From the NCBI GenBank assembly GCA_016282835.1, contig JAEELR010000165.1, forward strand, positions 1-33,469: a DNA stretch of 33,469 nt, read 5' to 3'. Under the pieces are notes generated by a model. The model made no database searches and was not told where the DNA came from. It saw only the letters and a program-made list of their open reading frames with translations. Position 1 is the first letter of the stretch, and the number at the start of each line of letters is the position of its first letter. Source of the DNA: Treponema sp. GTDB lineage: Bacteria; Spirochaetota; Spirochaetia; Treponematales; Treponemataceae. Positions 24,076-32,468 of this stretch are shown here, piece after piece. Made by a program: the position numbers and the translations under genes.

Positions 24076-24789
24076 ATGATTTTAAAAAGAATTTTAGACA
24101 AACCCTACCGCCTCATGTCGGTTATTGGCTGTATTTACATTGCAACAACAGTGCTGCTCAATGTATTTACAAAAAATCCGAACGAAGTGAGTGTTCTTCC
24201 TTATTCTAAAATCATCAGTTATGTAGCAGAAGGAATTGCGTTTGTGCTTTGTGCAGTCACTTTCTTCTGCTACAAAAAACATTTCATCTATTTTACTGCG
24301 CTGGAAATCCTGTGTTTTGCAAGCGTGTACTCTGGCCGCGTTTATACATCAGTGTTTCTTTCAGCTATTCTGTTTGTCTTCTTACTCTTTGAAAACAAGC
24401 TTTTGACCCGCCTCCGCATATTTATCTACCTTACTTTAGAATTTGTAAAACTGCTGCTTGTTGTTCCGTACGGCATCAGGACTTTCTTTGAATACATGGG
24501 AATTATTCTGTTTTCACTGTGTTCTATCGGATGCTTTAATCTTTTGTTCCGCCATGCCTACATGCAGACTGCAATAAAAAACATTTCCCTCGACGATTAT
24601 AAATTCTCTGACCGCCAGAAAGACTGCATTAAAGAAATTGTGGTAAACAACACAACCATAAAGGCCCTTGCAATCACCTGGAATGTAAGCGAAAGTGCAA
24701 TCAAAAAAGACCTCGCCTACATTTATAAGGTCCTTGGCTTAACCGGAAAGGCTGATTTGAAGGCACTTTTTATCGGGTACAAGTTTTGA
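24076..24789 (+). CDS. Membrane protein with C-terminal LuxR-type HTH
   Basis: A 237-residue protein with about six membrane helices (residues 12-170) joined to a GerE/LuxR-like helix-turn-helix (about residues 176-237). The HTH reads FSDRQKDCIKEIVVNNTTIKA, with WNVSESAIKKDLAYIYKVLG matching the usual S-x-x-T-V-K-x-H-L-x-x-I-Y-x-K-L-G pattern, Thr-Val replaced by Ala-Ile. A membrane-bound transcription factor is inferred. The start is uncertain: GTG 24055 and ATG 24076 are both in frame, and the latter has AGAG about ten bases upstream. No clear target gene is adjacent. Confidence 0.75.
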   Translation: MILKRILDKPYRLMSVIGCIYIATTVLLNVFTKNPNEVSVLPYSKIISYVAEGIAFVLCAVTFFCYKKHFIYFTALEILCFASVYSGRVYTSVFLSAILFVFLLFENKLLTRLRIFIYLTLEFVKLLLVVPYGIRTFFEYMGIILFSLCSIGCFNLLFRHAYMQTAIKNISLDDYKFSDRQKDCIKEIVVNNTTIKALAITWNVSESAIKKDLAYIYKVLGLTGKADLKALFIGYKF

Positions 24790-24814
24790 GGCAAAGTAAA
24801 AATAAATAATAATC

Positions 24815-24843
24815 TTGACACAAATTTTTTATAGATATATATT
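24815..24843 (+). promoter_or_regulatory. Sigma70 promoter of the rimP-nusA-infB operon
   Basis: TTGACA (24815-24820), 17 bases, then TATATT (24838-24843), giving a start near 24850. No second promoter is seen between here and rimP. The terminator at 24871-24901 lies in the leader. Confidence 0.75.
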
Positions 24844-24870
24844 TATAATACATTTTAATACATTTAAGAT

Positions 24871-24901
24871 GGAGCCTTGAAACAGAGGGCTCCTTTTTTT
24901 T
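24871..24901 (+). terminator. Intrinsic terminator inside the rimP leader
   Basis: GGAGCC (24871-24876) pairs with GGCTCC (24888-24893), extendable by two pairs, followed by eight T residues. It lies about 20 bases after the predicted start site and 29 bases before the rimP start. A three-codon frame ATG-GAG-CCT-TGA overlaps the left arm (24869-24880). Confidence 0.85.
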
Positions 24902-24929
24902 GGTGTAAAGGTAAAGTTGAGGTTTTAAA

Positions 24930-25397
24930 TTGGATTATATTCCACTTGAAAAAAATGAATACTTTAGTGAATGCGACAAAACTATTTGCGAACTCGGTTA
25001 TAAACTTGTAGAGCTTCAGGTAGTTCCGCAAAAAGGAAATGTGCATATCACTGCAGTAATTACCCATTCAGATTCAAGCAAAGATATTGGTGTTGCAGAC
25101 TGTTCTAAAGTTCATCGTGTTTTACAGCCTAAATTGATTTCATTATTAAATGTCAGCGAAGACAATGTTTATATGGAAGTTTGTTCTCCGGGGCTTGAGC
25201 GAAACATTAAAAATGCAGCAGAGTTCGGCATTTTCAAAGGAAGAGAAATTCGCGTTTGGGATAAAAATGTTTCAGACTGGGTCAGAGGCTTTATAGTTTC
25301 TGCAGATGAAACACAGGTTACATTAAAAGTTGAAGAAGGTACTGAAAAATCAGTTGCCTTTACAGATATAGCTAAAGCAAAATTTATACATTTATAG
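24930..25397 (+). CDS. rimP: Ribosome maturation factor RimP
   Basis: A 155-residue factor needed for 30S subunit maturation. The family motifs are GYKLVELQVVPQKGNVHITAVI, D-C-S-K-V-H-R-V-L, VYMEVCSPGLERNIKNAAEF and the C-terminal Sm-like domain from GREIRVW onward. The start is TTG at 24930 with GAGG nine bases ahead; no ATG is available. It opens the operon, as it does in most bacteria, 10 bases before nusA. Confidence 0.93.
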   Translation: MDYIPLEKNEYFSECDKTICELGYKLVELQVVPQKGNVHITAVITHSDSSKDIGVADCSKVHRVLQPKLISLLNVSEDNVYMEVCSPGLERNIKNAAEFGIFKGREIRVWDKNVSDWVRGFIVSADETQVTLKVEEGTEKSVAFTDIAKAKFIHL

Positions 25398-25407
25398 GGG
25401 GCTTAAT

Positions 25408-26877
25408 ATGTCAGAAATGGCAGAAGCAATCCGTGCTCTTGCAGCAGAGAAAGGAATTAGTGAAGAAGCAGTAAAGCAGACTGTGGAAAATACAATTAAA
25501 TCTGCTTACAAAAAAACATTTGGAACAGCAGACAATTGTATCGTAAAGTTCGCTGATGATATGTCAGACGTTTATGTTTATTCAAGAAAAGTAATTGTAG
25601 ACGGCGTATATGATCCATCTCAGGAAATTGAACTTTCAGAAGCATTACAGTTGAGTTCAGAATGTGAAATAGGGGATGAAATTGATATTTTAGTAGATCC
25701 TCATGATTTCCACCGCTCTGCAGTTTCTACAGGAAAACAGACTGCTCATATGGCATTAAGCGAAAGTTCAAAAGATAATCTTTATAATGAATATAAATCT
25801 AAAATCGGTGAAACAATAATCGGCTACTATCAGAGAGAGCACAACGGAAGCATCTATGTTGATTTAGGAAAAGTTGAAGGCGTTTTGCCAAAGAATTTCC
25901 AGAGCCCTCGTGAAGTATACGAAAAAAATGACCGCATTAAGGCTGTTATTAAAGATATTAAAAAGACACAGAATGGAATCCTTTTAGTTTTAAGCAGAAT
26001 CGATCCAAAATTCGTTGAATCTATTTTTGAAGTAGAAGTTCCGGAAATTGCAGAAGGCGTTGTAACAATTAAGAGAGTTGTTCGCGAAGCAGGTTTCAGG
26101 ACAAAGGTTGCAGTTTATGCTTCAAATGCTGATATAGATCCAATCGGTTCTTGTGTTGGACCAAAAGGAACCCGTATTCAGAATATTATGCGTGAACTTG
26201 ACGGCGAGAGAATTGATGTACTCGAATACAGCGATGATCCACGCGAGTTCATTAAGAATGCTTTATCACCGGCTGCTGTAGAAAGAGTTGTGATTCTGGA
26301 TTCAACTAAAAAGACAGCACTTGCAATTGTAACTGATGAAAACTTCTCACTTGCAATTGGTAAAATGGGTCAGAATGTAAGGCTTGCAAACAGACTCTGC
26401 GACTGGAATATTGATGTTAAGACTGAAGCTCAGGCAAGCGAAATGGATTTAACTGAAACAGATTCAAGAAGAGCTGCTGAAGAATTGTTTAATACAAATG
26501 TTGAAGAAGAAGCTGAAAATGATGAAATTATGACAGTTTCACAGCTTCCAGGCATCAATACTGATGTTGCTCAGGTTCTTAAAGATGCAGGCTATGATGA
26601 TATTATAGACTTTGTAAATGCTTATGAAGACGGTTCAATCTTTAATATAGAAGATCTTGAAAGAGATGAAATTGAAACCGTAAATAATATTATTAACGAA
26701 AATGTTGAGTTTGATGATTCTGAAGAAGAAGCTGAAGCTGAAGAAGTTCAGTCAGAAGAAGCAGAAGCAGCAGAAGATGACGAAGAGTTACATTGTCCTG
26801 AATGCGGCGAAATTGTAACACAGGAAATGAATCGATGCCCTAAATGTGGTACCGAGTTGGAATTTGTAGAAGAATAA
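25408..26877 (+). CDS. nusA: Transcription termination/antitermination protein NusA with C-terminal zinc ribbon
   Basis: A 489-residue RNA polymerase-associated factor that modulates pausing, termination and antitermination. Order of domains: N-terminal RNAP-binding part (1 to about 130), S1 (ETIIGYYQREHNGSIYVDLGKVEGVLP), KH1 (GSCVGPKGTRIQNIMRELDGE), KH2 (LAIGKMGQNVRLANRLCDWNID), then a helix-hairpin-helix unit (VSQLPGINTDVAQVLKDAGY) and an acidic linker. The end is unusual: C463-x2-C466-x10-C477-x2-C480 makes a zinc ribbon right before the C-terminus. GGGGG precedes the ATG. The rest is a standard spirochaetal NusA. Confidence 0.95.
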   Translation: MSEMAEAIRALAAEKGISEEAVKQTVENTIKSAYKKTFGTADNCIVKFADDMSDVYVYSRKVIVDGVYDPSQEIELSEALQLSSECEIGDEIDILVDPHDFHRSAVSTGKQTAHMALSESSKDNLYNEYKSKIGETIIGYYQREHNGSIYVDLGKVEGVLPKNFQSPREVYEKNDRIKAVIKDIKKTQNGILLVLSRIDPKFVESIFEVEVPEIAEGVVTIKRVVREAGFRTKVAVYASNADIDPIGSCVGPKGTRIQNIMRELDGERIDVLEYSDDPREFIKNALSPAAVERVVILDSTKKTALAIVTDENFSLAIGKMGQNVRLANRLCDWNIDVKTEAQASEMDLTETDSRRAAEELFNTNVEEEAENDEIMTVSQLPGINTDVAQVLKDAGYDDIIDFVNAYEDGSIFNIEDLERDEIETVNNIINENVEFDDSEEEAEAEEVQSEEAEAAEDDEELHCPECGEIVTQEMNRCPKCGTELEFVEE

Positions 26878-26890
26878 TTTGTAGAAGAAG
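26861..26890 (+). repeat. 15-bp tandem duplication at the nusA stop
   Basis: AATTTGTAGAAGAAT (26861-26875) is followed at once by AATTTGTAGAAGAAG (26876-26890), 14 of 15 identical. The nusA stop codon TAA is at the junction, so the second copy is untranslated leader before infB. Confidence 0.85.
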
Positions 26891-26907
26891 AAAAGGATAA
26901 GACGCGT

Positions 26908-29625
26908 ATGGCTGATGAATTAGAAAAGAAACCCGGATTTGTTTTGAACAAAAAAGAAAAACACGAAGATGTAAAACAAGAGGCTCCTGTAAAGAAGAAG
27001 ATTGTAATCAAAAGAAAATCTCCTTCAAACGCAAGTCCTTCAAATGCATCTAATTCTAAAGAAACTAAAAAAGAGACAGTAAGAATTGTTTCTAAAAAAA
27101 CTGATTCATCAACTGTAAATGATGAAAATCAATCCTCTTCTTCTATAAATACAGAGACAAAAGTTTCTGCAAAAGCCGATTCACAGGCTAAGACTGAAAA
27201 GAAAGACTTAGACCAGAAAAATGTAAATAAAGCACAGGTTGGTTCCGGCAGACAGAATAAGCCTTTTGAACTGCACAGTGCCAGACCAAATGTTATTGCA
27301 GGAAATTTAGTTTCTGGAAATAACAACAAAGGCCGCTATAACGGAAACAGAAATAACGGCTCAGGCTATAACAATAACGGCTACAATAATAGAAGAGATA
27401 ATTCTTCGTTCACCGGTACCCAGGCAAGAGAAGGATATCAGAATCGCCAGGGCGGCTATAACCGTCAGGGAAATGCTGGTGGTAACGGACAGAATCGTCA
27501 GGGTGGTTTTAACCGTCAGGGTGTTTTTTCAAATAACAGACAGAATCGCCAGGGTGGATTTAACCGCCAGGGAAATAACGGACAGAACCGCCAGGGTGGT
27601 TTTGGTGTACAGCGTTCAGGTTTTGTACCTCGCGGACCACTTCAGGATCCTGCAACTTTAGCCGGCAATAAAGGACCTGCAAAGAAACAGTTTAAGGGAA
27701 AGAAGCAGGTTTACAATAAAAAAGATAAGGAAGACTTTTTCGAGGAAGAAGAGCTTTATCAGAACAAAAAGCATGAAGCTACTCCTGCAGCTGTTGTTCC
27801 TGCAAAGATTGACATTATGGAATCAATTTCGGTTTCAGACCTTGCTAAAAAAATGAATTTAAAGGCAAATGAAATCATCGGTAAACTTATGTCAATGGGA
27901 ATGATGGTTACTATTAACCAGAGTATTGATTCGGATACAGCTACAATCCTTGCTTCAGAATATAACTGCGAAGTTCATATTGTTGACCTTTATGATGAAA
28001 CTGTTATTGAGAGTGAAAAGGGTGATGAATCTGGAATTAAAGTTCGTCCTCCAATCGTAACTGTAATGGGTCACGTTGACCACGGTAAAACAAAAACTTT
28101 GGATGCCATCAGAAATTCAAATGTTGCAGCAGGTGAAGCCGGCGGTATTACACAGAAAATCGGTGCATATCAGGTTTCAACTCCTAAGGGCGAAATTACT
28201 TTCTTAGACACTCCAGGACACGAAGCATTCACAATGATGCGTTCCCGCGGTGCTCAGATTACAGATATTGTAGTTCTTGTTGTTGCAGCAGATGACGGGG
28301 TTATGCCTCAGACAAAAGAAGCTATAGACCACGCAAAGGCAGCTGATGTTCCGATTATTGTTGCAGTAAACAAGTGCGATAAACCAGATGCAAATCCTGA
28401 CCGCGTAATGACTCAGCTCAGTGAATTAGGTCTTACACCAGAAGCATGGGGCGGCGATACTCAGTATGTAAATATTTCGGCTCTTAAACATGAAGGTATT
28501 GATGAGCTTCTGGATGCTATTCAGGTTCAGGCAGAAGTTCTTGAATTAAAGGCACAGTATGATTGCCGTGCTGAAGGAAAGATTATTGAATCACGCGTAG
28601 ACCAGGGCCGTGGTGTTGTTGCAAGCGTTGTTATTGAGCGCGGTACTTTAAGAACAGGAGATCCTTTCGTTTCCGGAATTTATGCAGGACGCGTAAGGGC
28701 AATGTTTAACGATAAGGGACAGAAAATTACAGAAGCTGGTCCTTCATGTCCTGTTGAAGTTCTTGGTATTGAAAACATGCCAAATGCCGGCGACCCATTC
28801 CAGGTTACTGAATCTGAAAAAGAAGCACGTGCATTTGCAACCAAGCGCCAGGAATTAAAGAGATTCGAAGCTGCTAAGGCCGTAAAGAAAACAACTCTGG
28901 AATCACTTTATTCTGATATTGCAGAAAATGAAATTAAAGACTTCCGCGTAATTATCAAGGCCGATTTACAGGGTTCTGCAGAAGCATTAAAGACTTCACT
29001 TGAAAAGCTTTCTACAAAAGAAATCAGGCTTAATGTCATTCACTCAAGTGCGGGTGCAATTAACGAAAGTGACGTTACACTTGCTGCAGCTGACAAAAAC
29101 GCAATTATTATCGGTTTCAATGTTAGACCTACTCCTAAGGCTAAGGCTTTGGCTGATCAGGAAAAAGTTGAAATCAGAAAGTACAATATCATCTACAAGT
29201 GTGTTGAAGAAATTCAGCAGGCTATGGAAGGTATGCTTCAGCCGGATACAAAAGAAGAAGTTACTGGTATGCTTGAAGTTCGTGATACATTCAAAGTACC
29301 AAAGATTGGTCTCATTGCAGGTTGTTATGTTACAGACGGTTTGGTTAAGAGAACAAGCAGCGTAAATGTTATCCGCGACGGTATCGTAATTGCTTCTGCA
29401 TTAAAGGTTTCTTCTCTCAAGAGATTTAAGGATGATGCCAAAGAAGTTAAGGCCGGATTTGAGTGCGGTTTAGGAATTCAGGACTGGCAGGATATTAAAG
29501 TTGGTGACCAGCTTGAAGCCTTTGAATATGTTGAAGTTGCCAGAAAGCTTGGTAAAACTTTAGCAGAAGAAAGTGCTGAAGAAGAAAAGAAAAAAGCTTT
29601 ACAGGCAGATGAAGACAAGGAGTAA
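26908..29625 (+). CDS. infB: Translation initiation factor IF-2
   Basis: A 905-residue GTPase that brings fMet-tRNA to the 30S subunit. A Lys/Ser-rich start is followed by a Gly/Asn/Arg/Gln-rich low-complexity segment with repeated NRQGG (about residues 135-245), then an IF2-N domain (about 304-355). The G domain has GHVDHGKT (388-395), DTPGHE (about 435) and NKCD (about 488). Domains II to IV follow, ending with GLGIQDWQDIKVGD and VE-x-ARKL. The start follows AAGGAT and a 30-base gap from nusA. The G1 continues TKTLD rather than the more usual TSLLD, a spirochaete-like variant. Confidence 0.97.
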   Translation: MADELEKKPGFVLNKKEKHEDVKQEAPVKKKIVIKRKSPSNASPSNASNSKETKKETVRIVSKKTDSSTVNDENQSSSSINTETKVSAKADSQAKTEKKDLDQKNVNKAQVGSGRQNKPFELHSARPNVIAGNLVSGNNNKGRYNGNRNNGSGYNNNGYNNRRDNSSFTGTQAREGYQNRQGGYNRQGNAGGNGQNRQGGFNRQGVFSNNRQNRQGGFNRQGNNGQNRQGGFGVQRSGFVPRGPLQDPATLAGNKGPAKKQFKGKKQVYNKKDKEDFFEEEELYQNKKHEATPAAVVPAKIDIMESISVSDLAKKMNLKANEIIGKLMSMGMMVTINQSIDSDTATILASEYNCEVHIVDLYDETVIESEKGDESGIKVRPPIVTVMGHVDHGKTKTLDAIRNSNVAAGEAGGITQKIGAYQVSTPKGEITFLDTPGHEAFTMMRSRGAQITDIVVLVVAADDGVMPQTKEAIDHAKAADVPIIVAVNKCDKPDANPDRVMTQLSELGLTPEAWGGDTQYVNISALKHEGIDELLDAIQVQAEVLELKAQYDCRAEGKIIESRVDQGRGVVASVVIERGTLRTGDPFVSGIYAGRVRAMFNDKGQKITEAGPSCPVEVLGIENMPNAGDPFQVTESEKEARAFATKRQELKRFEAAKAVKKTTLESLYSDIAENEIKDFRVIIKADLQGSAEALKTSLEKLSTKEIRLNVIHSSAGAINESDVTLAAADKNAIIIGFNVRPTPKAKALADQEKVEIRKYNIIYKCVEEIQQAMEGMLQPDTKEEVTGMLEVRDTFKVPKIGLIAGCYVTDGLVKRTSSVNVIRDGIVIASALKVSSLKRFKDDAKEVKAGFECGLGIQDWQDIKVGDQLEAFEYVEVARKLGKTLAEESAEEEKKKALQADEDKE

Positions 29626-29634
29626 TTAAACTTA

Positions 29635-30033
29635 ATGGGACAATATAGACTTCTTCGTATAGGAGAACAGATAAAACAGGAAATCTCTACTATGCTCTTG
29701 CGTCATGAAATAAAGGACCCGAGAGTAAGTGAGTTTCTTACAATAAACAGGGTAGAAGTAACTCCTGATTTAGCCTTTGCAAAAATTTATGTTTCATCAT
29801 TTATGGATCAGAAATCTATAGAAAGAGGCGTTCAGGGGTTGCAGAGTGCTGCAGGTTTTATTCAGTCTTCTATAGCAAAAAAATTAACTATTTACAGATT
29901 CCCTCGCTTTACCTTTGTTGCAGATACAAGCATCAGGGAAGGCTATGAAATGGTACAGAAACTTAATGCTTTAGAAAAAGAGTCTGATGAAATAGAATCT
30001 GCAAAAACGGAAAATAAACAAGATAATAATTAA
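29635..30033 (+). CDS. rbfA: Ribosome-binding factor A
   Basis: A 132-residue cold-shock and 30S-maturation factor with a KH-like fold. Family motifs are RLLRIGEQIKQEISTMLL, KDPRVSEFLTINRVEVTPDL, AKIYVSSF and the FTFVADTSIREGYEM end. Its start lies nine bases after infB. The stop overlaps the truB-ribF start by one base (TAATG), so the two are coupled. Confidence 0.95.
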   Translation: MGQYRLLRIGEQIKQEISTMLLRHEIKDPRVSEFLTINRVEVTPDLAFAKIYVSSFMDQKSIERGVQGLQSAAGFIQSSIAKKLTIYRFPRFTFVADTSIREGYEMVQKLNALEKESDEIESAKTENKQDNN

Positions 30034-31967
30034 TGACAAAAAAAAATAATTTAAATGGAATCTTGCTTTATGCAAAAACTCCAGGACTTACAAGTTTTTC
30101 ATCTCTCTGGAGTATAAAGCATGCACTTTTAACTGATAAAGTAGGCCACACAGGAACTTTAGATTCATTTGCTGACGGCCTGCTTGTAGTTCTCTCTGGA
30201 AGCTTAACGCATTTAGTTCCTCACATTACAGGTTTCACTAAAACTTACAGGGCTGTAATTTGTTTTGGAAAAGCAACAGACACTTTAGACCCTACAGGTG
30301 AATTTATTTCTAAAGGAAAAGCCGTTACAAAAGAAGAGTTAGAAAATGTTCTGCATGAGTTTACAGGAACTTTGTTACAGGAGCCTCCGGTTTATTCTGC
30401 ACTGCATGTTGACGGAAAAAGAGCAAGCAATTTAGTAAGGGAAGGAAGTGAAGTTCATTTAGAACGCAGGCAGGTTTTTGTTTACGAAATTAATCTTTTA
30501 GATTTCAAAAATCCTACAGATACTGATGAATGTTCATACGCTTTAATTGAAGTTGTGTGCTCAAAAGGAACTTATATCAGGGCCTTGGCAAGAGATATTG
30601 CAAAACGACTCGAGACCGTAAGTTATCTTTGTGCTTTGCGAAGGACTCAGGTGGGACCTTTTTTCCTGGAAGATGCTGCCTGCAATTTTTTGCTAAAAGA
30701 TTTTACTATTGAAAACGGAATAGAAAATTCAGTGTTTTTCCAGAATCAAAGGCAAAAGTTTCTGGCAAATACTAAGGCACAGAAGAAAGAAAAAAAGACT
30801 GACAGTATAGAAATTGTTTCTTCTATAAAGAGCCACTTTATGAGTTTTTCATCCGAGCTTGCTTCATTATGCGGCTTTGAGATTGATTTATTAAAGAATG
30901 AGTTTGAATCAAAATATACAAACGGCAGAAATTTATTCGGTAAAATGTTTGTAAGGCTTCCACGCCCTAAAGAGGATTTGGAATCAAAGTTCAATGCGCC
31001 TGGAAATATTGCTGTGTTTTACGAAGACAAAAGTTTTGCCGGAATGATAAAAATTTCTCCTGAAAAACGCCTGTCGTATTCTTTTGTTGTACCTCACGAA
31101 AAATCATTTATCCAAACAAAGATTTATTCGTGGCAGCAGATTTTAGACGGTGAGTTCAATTATTTGTGGAAGAAAACTGGAACCTGTATTTCTGTCGGCA
31201 GTTTTGACGGTGTTCACGCAGGGCATCAGAAGCTTTTGGAAAATATCAGTAAATCAAATTTCATAAAGGGCTGTGTTACCTTCAGGAATTCAACAAAGGC
31301 CATGGAGAAAAACTTTAGCGGCAGCATAGATTCCCTTGAACAGCGGATAAACTTTTTGCGCCAATATCAGCTTGATTTCCTTATTATAATTGACTTTTCT
31401 GATGATTTTAGTAAAATTGACGGTAGAGATTTTATATCTATTCTTGTTGAAAAATGTGGCTTAAAGTGCCTTGTAGAAGGAACTGATTTTAAGTGTGGCA
31501 ACAAAGGTCTGTACGATATAGAAAAGTTAAAGGGCCTTGCTGAGAATTATAGTTTTTCACTTGAAGTTGTAGATGATGTCCTGGTAGATGGTAAAAAAGT
31601 AAGTTCAAGTTCAATCCGCGATTTACTTGGTCGCTCAGATTTTGGAACTGTACAGAAATATCTTTTGAGACCATACGAATATGATTTACAGAATTTAAAA
31701 TGGAAAGAAGAAAAAGCTTTGAAAAATGATTCACTTTTTTCTTCTAAGGTTGTGTCAAATCAGATTCTTCCACCGGACGGAAATTATGATGTAATAGTAA
31801 AAATGTCAGAGACTGAGGAAAATGTTATTTTTCAAGGTTCTCAATTAAATATTTTGCATACTTTGTGTACGATTGAAAATGAAGGGAAAACAATTCTGTT
31901 GATTCTTCCTTCACAGAATTATGCGCAAAGGGCAAGGACATTAAGTTTTTTACCTGTTGCAAAATGA
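30033..31967 (+). CDS. truB: TruB-RibF fusion: tRNA pseudouridine-55 synthase joined to FAD synthetase domain
   Basis: A single 644-residue frame holds two enzymes. Residues 8-210 are TruB, the synthase of pseudouridine 55 in tRNA T-arms: catalytic D44 in GHTGTLDSFADGLLVV, KTYRAVICFGKATDTLDPTG and QEPPVYSALHVDGKRA. A TruB C-terminal/PUA-like linker (about 270-360) follows. From about 385 the nucleotidyltransferase half of RibF appears: GSFDGVHAGHQ with H395 and H398, GTDFKCGNKG and SSSSIRDLL. The riboflavin-kinase half of RibF is degraded: about 100 residues remain, ending in PPDGNYDVIV, but the GRxLGFPTAN motif is missing. It is preceded by rbfA and followed by rpsO, exactly where separate truB and ribF sit elsewhere. 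Confidence 0.88.
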   Translation: MTKKNNLNGILLYAKTPGLTSFSSLWSIKHALLTDKVGHTGTLDSFADGLLVVLSGSLTHLVPHITGFTKTYRAVICFGKATDTLDPTGEFISKGKAVTKEELENVLHEFTGTLLQEPPVYSALHVDGKRASNLVREGSEVHLERRQVFVYEINLLDFKNPTDTDECSYALIEVVCSKGTYIRALARDIAKRLETVSYLCALRRTQVGPFFLEDAACNFLLKDFTIENGIENSVFFQNQRQKFLANTKAQKKEKKTDSIEIVSSIKSHFMSFSSELASLCGFEIDLLKNEFESKYTNGRNLFGKMFVRLPRPKEDLESKFNAPGNIAVFYEDKSFAGMIKISPEKRLSYSFVVPHEKSFIQTKIYSWQQILDGEFNYLWKKTGTCISVGSFDGVHAGHQKLLENISKSNFIKGCVTFRNSTKAMEKNFSGSIDSLEQRINFLRQYQLDFLIIIDFSDDFSKIDGRDFISILVEKCGLKCLVEGTDFKCGNKGLYDIEKLKGLAENYSFSLEVVDDVLVDGKKVSSSSIRDLLGRSDFGTVQKYLLRPYEYDLQNLKWKEEKALKNDSLFSSKVVSNQILPPDGNYDVIVKMSETEENVIFQGSQLNILHTLCTIENEGKTILLILPSQNYAQRARTLSFLPVAK

Positions 31968-32038
31968 TTATACTTGGAATACGGATTAGCCACCTTTTCC
32001 CGGCATGATTGTAGGCAGGCAAACAAAAGGAGTAAGTT

Positions 32039-32308
32039 ATGGCACTTACAAAAGAAACAGCTGCATCGATTGTAGCAAAATTTGGAGCAAATCCAAATGA
32101 CACCGGTAATTCAAAAGTTCAGGTTGCATTAATGACTGAAAGAATTAGAGAATTAACAGCACACTGTAAACAGTTTCCAAAAGATACTGGTGCTTCTCGT
32201 GGTCTTTTAAAAGTTGTTGGTGCACGCAGAAAGATGTTGAAATACATTCAGCGCACTGACCTTGAAGGTTACCGAGCTCTTATTAAGGAACTTGGAATCC
32301 GAAAGTAA
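32039..32308 (+). CDS. rpsO: 30S ribosomal protein S15
   Basis: An 89-residue primary 16S rRNA-binding protein of the small subunit platform. It has the standard S15 pattern: a TGNSKVQVALMTERIRELTAH helix and ASRGLLKVVGARRKMLKYIQ with LGIRK at the end. AGGAG lies before the ATG. The 71 bases upstream contain GCC/GGC-type inverted segments (31988-32020) that could hold the usual S15 autoregulatory fold, but this was not resolved. Confidence 0.98.
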   Translation: MALTKETAASIVAKFGANPNDTGNSKVQVALMTERIRELTAHCKQFPKDTGASRGLLKVVGARRKMLKYIQRTDLEGYRALIKELGIRK

Positions 32309-32322
32309 GGTTGTTTTAACTG

Positions 32323-32363
32323 GCAGTTTGAACTGGTTAATTCAGATTCAAGCTGCTTTTTTT
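32323..32363 (+). terminator. Strong terminator between rpsO and pnp
   Basis: GCAGTTTGAA (32323-32332) pairs with TTCAAGCTGC (32347-32356) through ten pairs, one G-T, with an additional CTG/CAG above and seven T residues below. It implies that pnp transcription depends on readthrough or its own promoter; no convincing promoter was seen in 32364-32468. Confidence 0.85.
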
Positions 32364-32468
32364 ATGGGGCAGTCCGGCTGTTCAAACGAATTGTCCCTGG
32401 CTAAGATTGATATTCAAGAAGATTGAAATTCAATTTGAGTCAGAAAGAACTTTTTTAAGAAGGAAAAG

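Noticed and set aside
32400..32440. Promoter for pnp
   Set aside because: TTGATA-like -35 candidates have no matching -10 at a usable distance.
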